The notes below the pieces were generated by a model. The model ran no database searches. It saw nothing but the letters and a program-made list of their open reading frames with translations, and was not told the DNA's origin. A program made the position numbers and the translations under genes. From Terriglobia bacterium (GTDB lineage Bacteria; Acidobacteriota; Terriglobia; UBA7540): a stretch of 16,929 nucleotides of DNA. Within the stretch, counting starts at the first letter, position 1. Each line of letters opens with the position of its first letter. Shown here in pieces: positions 13,952 through 16,929 of the stretch. The DNA lies in NCBI GenBank assembly GCA_020072905.1, contig JAIQGB010000027.1, positions 1-16,929 on the forward strand, given 5' to 3'.

Positions 13952-15183
13952 GGGTCCGGCTTCGCTGGTCTCTTGCCCCCTCCGCCGGGCGGTGGAAGGG
14001 TCGGCCCCGAGTCCAGCAATACCTTGGGCTCCTGATTCTGGTAGTAGGCGGTAAAGCGTCCGTTGCGGATTTCCAGGGCGGACGCCTGCCCTCCATATTC
14101 CTCCGTCAGCATTCCCGTATCGATCAGAAAGACGCGATCGCCAAAGCGCGTGGCGATATCGTACTTGGGACGGACGGTGTGCCCCACGACGAGGGCGCGC
14201 GCCCCCAGCCGGGCGAGCAGCGATTGTAGGCCAGCGTTGAGGCGCTCCTCCGGTTCCAGGGCCAGGCCCCGGTACCAGAGGGGCCCATCCGGTGAGAGAA
14301 TGAGCCAGGTCTGCAACCCCAGGAACTTCTTGATTTGAGCGGCCGTCTCGGGGTCCTCGACCTGTCCGCGCGCCAGGATCTTTTTCCATTCTTCCTGCGC
14401 CTGCTGCAGGGCTTCGTCGAGCGTCATGTAGCGCCAGAGGATTCCCTTTTGGACGAGGGCTTGCCAGAGCGCATCGAATTCGGCCAACTCGACTCGGATG
14501 GACTCATTCAGTTCCCTTGGCGTCTTGAAAGGAAGCGCGGGATTTAAGCCCCCGTGGGCAAAGAGCACCTCGCCCACGCGCACGACGGCATTGTGATTGC
14601 GGATCCAGCGTCCTTGCTGCCCTTCGGGTCCAAAAGCATCATGCCGCTCGAAGAAGCCCGCGGGATGGGCGGCCCACCACTTTTGCCACGTACCCTCATT
14701 GTCCGCGGGTGTCTCGATGCCGCGATCCCGCCGGGCGGAGAGGTATTTCCGGTATTCCTCGTAAGCCCCCTTGCGGAGCTTTTCGGACTCGGGGCCGGCG
14801 AAGGCTTGATAGTCTCCTGGCGAGACGTAGCGCAGATCGCGGAGGATGATGAGCACTTCGTGGTTGCCCAGCAGCGCGATGACCCGCCCGTTCTCGGCTT
14901 CTGCCTGACGCTCCAACTTCATCAACAGATCCACGCACGCGAGGGAGTTCGCGCCCCGGTCGAGCACGTCGCCGGTTTGCACGAGCACGCTCGAGCCGCC
15001 GGCCCAATCGCCGCGCGAGTCAATGAGCCCTGTACGCTGCAAGATCCCGGTAAACGCCAGGTACGCCCCGTGCGCGTCCCCGACCGCCACCACCCGGTCT
15101 TGCGAGAAGCCGGAACAAGCCAAAGCGGTAACGGCCAGCGGAATGAAGCAAAGCGGGGAAACACCTCTCTTCGAGTGGAGCAT
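13948..15183 (-). CDS. Exported PPP-family (SLP-like) metallophosphatase
   Basis: 411 aa calcineurin-like phosphatase of the PPP type, resembling Shewanella-like protein phosphatases. All metal and catalytic motifs are visible: GDAHG (35-39), GDVLDRG (71-77), GNHE (106-109), FAHGG and VVGHT. An N-terminal signal sequence (LCFIPLAVTALACSGFSQ, about 11-28) places it outside the cytoplasm; the lipobox is imperfect (ALAC), so lipidation is uncertain. Likely removes phosphate from Ser/Thr proteins or small phosphoesters in the periplasm. ATG at 15183 is preferred over TTG at 15216 because it places the signal peptide at the N-terminus. First gene of the operon, overlapping the transporter start by 4 bp. 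Confidence 0.9.
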   Translation of the reverse strand: MLHSKRGVSPLCFIPLAVTALACSGFSQDRVVAVGDAHGAYLAFTGILQRTGLIDSRGDWAGGSSVLVQTGDVLDRGANSLACVDLLMKLERQAEAENGRVIALLGNHEVLIILRDLRYVSPGDYQAFAGPESEKLRKGAYEEYRKYLSARRDRGIETPADNEGTWQKWWAAHPAGFFERHDAFGPEGQQGRWIRNHNAVVRVGEVLFAHGGLNPALPFKTPRELNESIRVELAEFDALWQALVQKGILWRYMTLDEALQQAQEEWKKILARGQVEDPETAAQIKKFLGLQTWLILSPDGPLWYRGLALEPEERLNAGLQSLLARLGARALVVGHTVRPKYDIATRFGDRVFLIDTGMLTEEYGGQASALEIRNGRFTAYYQNQEPKVLLDSGPTLPPPGGGGKRPAKPDP

Positions 15184-15225
15184 AGCGCCAGGCGAGGGAT
15201 CTTGGCGGAGATCCAAACTGCTGCC

Positions 15226-15254
15226 AGTTTACGTGCGCACGGAAAGGATTGCAA
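15226..15254 (-). promoter_or_regulatory. Promoter candidate for the phosphatase-transporter-cNMP operon
   Basis: Minus strand: TTGCAA (15254-15249), 17 nt, TAAACT (15231-15226), each 4 of 6. A start near 15219 would be about 36 nt upstream of ATG 15183, which also supports that start. Confidence 0.4.
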
Positions 15255-15369
15255 GGGTCTCGGAGGCCGGCCGCTGGAATGTGGTTTTCCCTCGCTCCCG
15301 CGACGCCTTGGGCGCGGAAGCATCACCCCCGGCGCCGCGCCAGGTGGGTGCGCGGGCCGCGAGAAATAA

Positions 15370-15413
15370 TCCTTGCGACGGCGTTGACGCACGGATAGAC
15401 TGCGTCGCAAGGA
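15370..15413. repeat. 11-bp inverted repeat upstream of the kinase-like gene
   Basis: Perfect arms TCCTTGCGACG (15370-15380) and CGTCGCAAGGA (15403-15413) with a 22-nt spacer. It lies 35 bp before the ATG of the kinase-like gene, in the 264-bp divergent intergenic region. There is no T-tract. It may be an operator for a dimeric regulator or a leader hairpin; a TTGACG within the spacer has no matching -10. Confidence 0.6.
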
Positions 15414-15447
15414 AGAGCATCTCCGCCAAGAGCCGAGGAGGTGAGAT

Positions 15448-16260
15448 ATGTCGGGCCTTCGTCTTTCCTGCTCCGTCAGCATCGCCTTTTTCGCGCTGGC
15501 GACCGTTTCCGCCGCTTTCCAGGAACCGCATTTCACGGCCGAGCAACAGCGAGAGTTCCTGCTCAACGCCAAAGTGGTTGGCAGCAAGCCGATCGGCCTG
15601 GGAAAGACCCATCCCTGGCGGCTTACCTTGAGCGATGGGACTGTTACGCATGACGCCGCTTTCAACATTGTGGATGAGCTCAAGAATGTGATGAAGTTTT
15701 CTGGTGGTCGCACGGAACTGAATTTCCGTGACTCGTACGAATATGATATCGCGGCTTACGAGCTGGCGAGGCTGATCGGACTCGACGACATGATCCCGGT
15801 AACGGTCGAACGCCGGTGGGAAGGAAAGCGGGGCGCCCTGTCGTGGTGGCTCCCCGTCAAGATGGATGAGAACAAGCGCACCAAGGAGAACTTGCAGCCC
15901 CCTAACCAGGAAGCGTGGAACCGGCAGATGCACAAGGTCCGCGTGTTTACCCAATTAATCTATGACACGGATCGGAACCGGGGCAACCTCCTCATCACTG
16001 AGGACTGGAAAATCTACATGATCGACTTCACGCGCGCCTTCCGTCTCAACGACAAGCTGGAAACTCCTTCGGACCTTGAACGGTGCGACCGGCAGCTCCT
16101 CGAAAAACTCCGGCAACTGGACGGCCAGGAGCTTCTGAATCGGACCAAGCCCCACCTGACCAAGTCGGAAGTCAAATCACTTATGGCCAGGCGGGACAAG
16201 ATCGTGAAGATCTTCGATCAGCTTATCGCTCAAAAGGGAGAAGACGCGGTGCTCTATTAG
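15448..16260 (+). CDS. Exported PI3K/HipA/FAM20-like kinase-fold protein
   Basis: 270 aa with a signal peptide (LRLSCSVSIAFFALATVSAA, residues about 4-23). The central region carries atypical kinase motifs: IYDTDRNRGNLLI (171-183), in which Asp175 and Asn180 fit the catalytic Asp/metal-binding Asn of the DxxxxN loop, followed by KIYMIDFTRAFRL with Asp193 as the DFG-equivalent. Upstream, YDIAAYELARLIGLDDMIPV resembles the substrate-side helix of HipA/FAM20 folds. The target is unknown. ATG at 15448 has an ideal ribosome-binding site (GGAGGTGA, 15437-15444). Divergent from the exported phosphatase, suggesting linked phosphorylation and dephosphorylation outside the cytoplasm. The nucleotide-binding Lys is not certain. 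Confidence 0.75.
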   Translation: MSGLRLSCSVSIAFFALATVSAAFQEPHFTAEQQREFLLNAKVVGSKPIGLGKTHPWRLTLSDGTVTHDAAFNIVDELKNVMKFSGGRTELNFRDSYEYDIAAYELARLIGLDDMIPVTVERRWEGKRGALSWWLPVKMDENKRTKENLQPPNQEAWNRQMHKVRVFTQLIYDTDRNRGNLLITEDWKIYMIDFTRAFRLNDKLETPSDLERCDRQLLEKLRQLDGQELLNRTKPHLTKSEVKSLMARRDKIVKIFDQLIAQKGEDAVLY

Positions 16261-16728
16261 CGGCTGCGTAAGACCGGGTGTGAAGACGCCTGCGGAGTGG
16301 GGAACCTACTCCTCAACTGTAAGCGAGCACACGGCAACTTCCAGTGACGCACCCCGAACATTCAGAGGAAGGCTCCAGAGAGTGACCGGCTGTAGTCGTC
16401 TTTGAATCGAAGCCACAGGTTGGGAAACTAGCTGATGTGGTCATTGGTTAACCGCCGCAGGTTGACCACATGGGTTATGCTGAGCGAGCGCACGGTGTCG
16501 GCACGTTTCGGCGTCTTTATCGCGCCGCCAAACGCCAGCCTCGGATTGACGAAGAACACCTTCATTGCAGTGGCTCCTAAATTTGGATCGCTGGCCGATT
16601 TGAGCCCAGTGCACAAGAAAGACGAACAAGCGGGCGATAAAATCAGCAAAGGGCCGACCGACCCTAAGTTATTGGAAGTTGTCGCTATTAGCTTCGGAAT
16701 GAATGAGATAGCGGAAGGTGCACGCCCG
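16261..16728. other. Non-coding stretch inside the island
   Basis: No gene I can support. A 119-codon frame (16435-16794, plus) has no ribosome-binding site, an unfamiliar sequence, and runs through the tRNA fragment. Overlapping minus-strand frames look no better. No terminator after the kinase-like gene was recognised. The sequence may be degraded former coding DNA near the island end. Confidence 0.5.
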
Positions 16729-16770
16729 CCGTGTCAAGCTAGCGCTCTAACCGGGCTGAGCTACGGGCCT
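16729..16770. repeat. Right attachment repeat: tRNA-Val 5' half remnant
   Basis: Same orientation as the intact tRNA at 7680-7757. 41 of 42 bases match tRNA positions from the 5' end through the anticodon loop. The one change (C16739) converts the anticodon stem strand CTACC to CTAGC. The D arm and the 5' acceptor strand are intact; the 3' half is absent, so it cannot be a working tRNA. Confidence 0.85.
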
Positions 16771-16929
16771 ACGAATTCCGTTCTTCCAACCTGACCCAAC
16801 TTCCCGGAGGTATCAACGCGCGGGGCTCGTCGGGCGCTGTCAAAGGATCGTGTTGAAAAAGGCGGAGTGAGCCGGCCGGTCGACCGCAGGTCCACGGCAT
16901 GCCCTGGCGCTTCACTTGGTCCTGGCGCC
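16771..16929. other. Flank right of the island, no gene resolved
   Basis: 160 bp that would be the original 5' flank of the tRNA if the island reading is correct. A minus-strand frame is open from the window edge to a stop in the tRNA remnant, but it shows no recognised motif and is too short to call. Confidence 0.3.

Larger units (their letters stand above)
7716..16770. mobile_element. Putative tRNA-Val-associated genomic island
   Basis: The region lies between two direct copies of the tRNA-Val 5' half (7716-7757 and 16729-16770, offset 9,013 bp) and carries its own tyrosine integrase next to the left copy. Recombination between the copies would excise about 9.0 kb and leave one tRNA joined to the sequence right of 16770. 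Cargo: integrase 2 and a small basic protein, a kinase fragment, a secreted small protein, a phosphatase/transporter/cNMP-fold operon and an exported kinase-like protein. Boundaries rest on the repeat alone. The cargo looks chromosomal rather than phage-like, so the island reading is an inference. Confidence 0.55.

Noticed and set aside
13952..14389. 146-codon N-terminal extension of the transporter
   Set aside because: It is the out-of-frame shadow of the phosphatase gene; the ATGA overlap at 13951 marks the true start.
16435..16794. 119-codon ORF near the right end
   Set aside because: No ribosome-binding site, no recognisable motif, and it reads through the tRNA remnant.
16767..16929. Minus-strand open frame containing KRQGMPWTCGR, vaguely like a fumarylacetoacetate hydrolase segment
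   Set aside because: Similarity is a few residues only, the remainder does not resemble the family, and the frame is cut by the window edge.
1..16929. CRISPR arrays, toxin-antitoxin pairs, anti-phage cassettes
   Set aside because: Looked for and not seen: no regularly spaced repeats, and the HipA-like motifs belong to an exported protein without a HipB partner.

Overview
The window looks like a high-GC soil-type bacterium, most likely Acidobacteriota. It has an Oar-like TonB receptor carrying the usual GGP...KTFFF signature, a PknB-type kinase fragment opening like the many acidobacterial copies, and a kinase/TPR-type C-terminal tail (DPRFQELLRRMNFPQ). Lineage is an inference from protein style; no rRNA or marker gene is present.

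Region 1 (1-5,621): the 3' part of a large outer-membrane TonB-dependent receptor, a 60-bp orphan tail of a lost TPR/kinase gene, then a complete IS66-type insertion sequence on the minus strand (tnpA, tnpB, a DUF6788-like passenger, tnpC).

Region 2 (5,622-7,757): a small integrated element. It holds a frameshifted 114-aa gene on the minus strand, an AT-rich divergent control region with an operator-like palindrome, a 150-nt leader able to form several helices, an excisionase-like gene and a tyrosine integrase. The last 16 codons of the integrase run antisense into a tRNA-Val(GAC) gene.

Region 3 (7,716-16,770): a second tyrosine integrase abuts the 5' end of the same tRNA. A 42-bp near-perfect direct repeat of the tRNA 5' half recurs 9,013 bp to the right, so the stretch between the copies looks like a genomic island that entered through the anticodon loop. 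Its cargo is a decayed Ser/Thr kinase fragment invaded by a palindromic repeat; a small secreted protein; a tightly packed minus-strand operon (exported PPP-type phosphatase, 12-TM nucleotide-transporter-like/HEAT protein, Crp-like cyclic-nucleotide-binding-fold protein); and, divergent from that operon, an exported protein with the catalytic motifs of a PI3K/HipA/FAM20-like kinase.

The most interesting points are the two integrases converging on opposite halves of one tRNA, the structured leader whose closing helix would bury the excisionase start codon, and the divergent exported kinase-like/phosphatase pair. About 670 bp at the right end contains no gene I can support.
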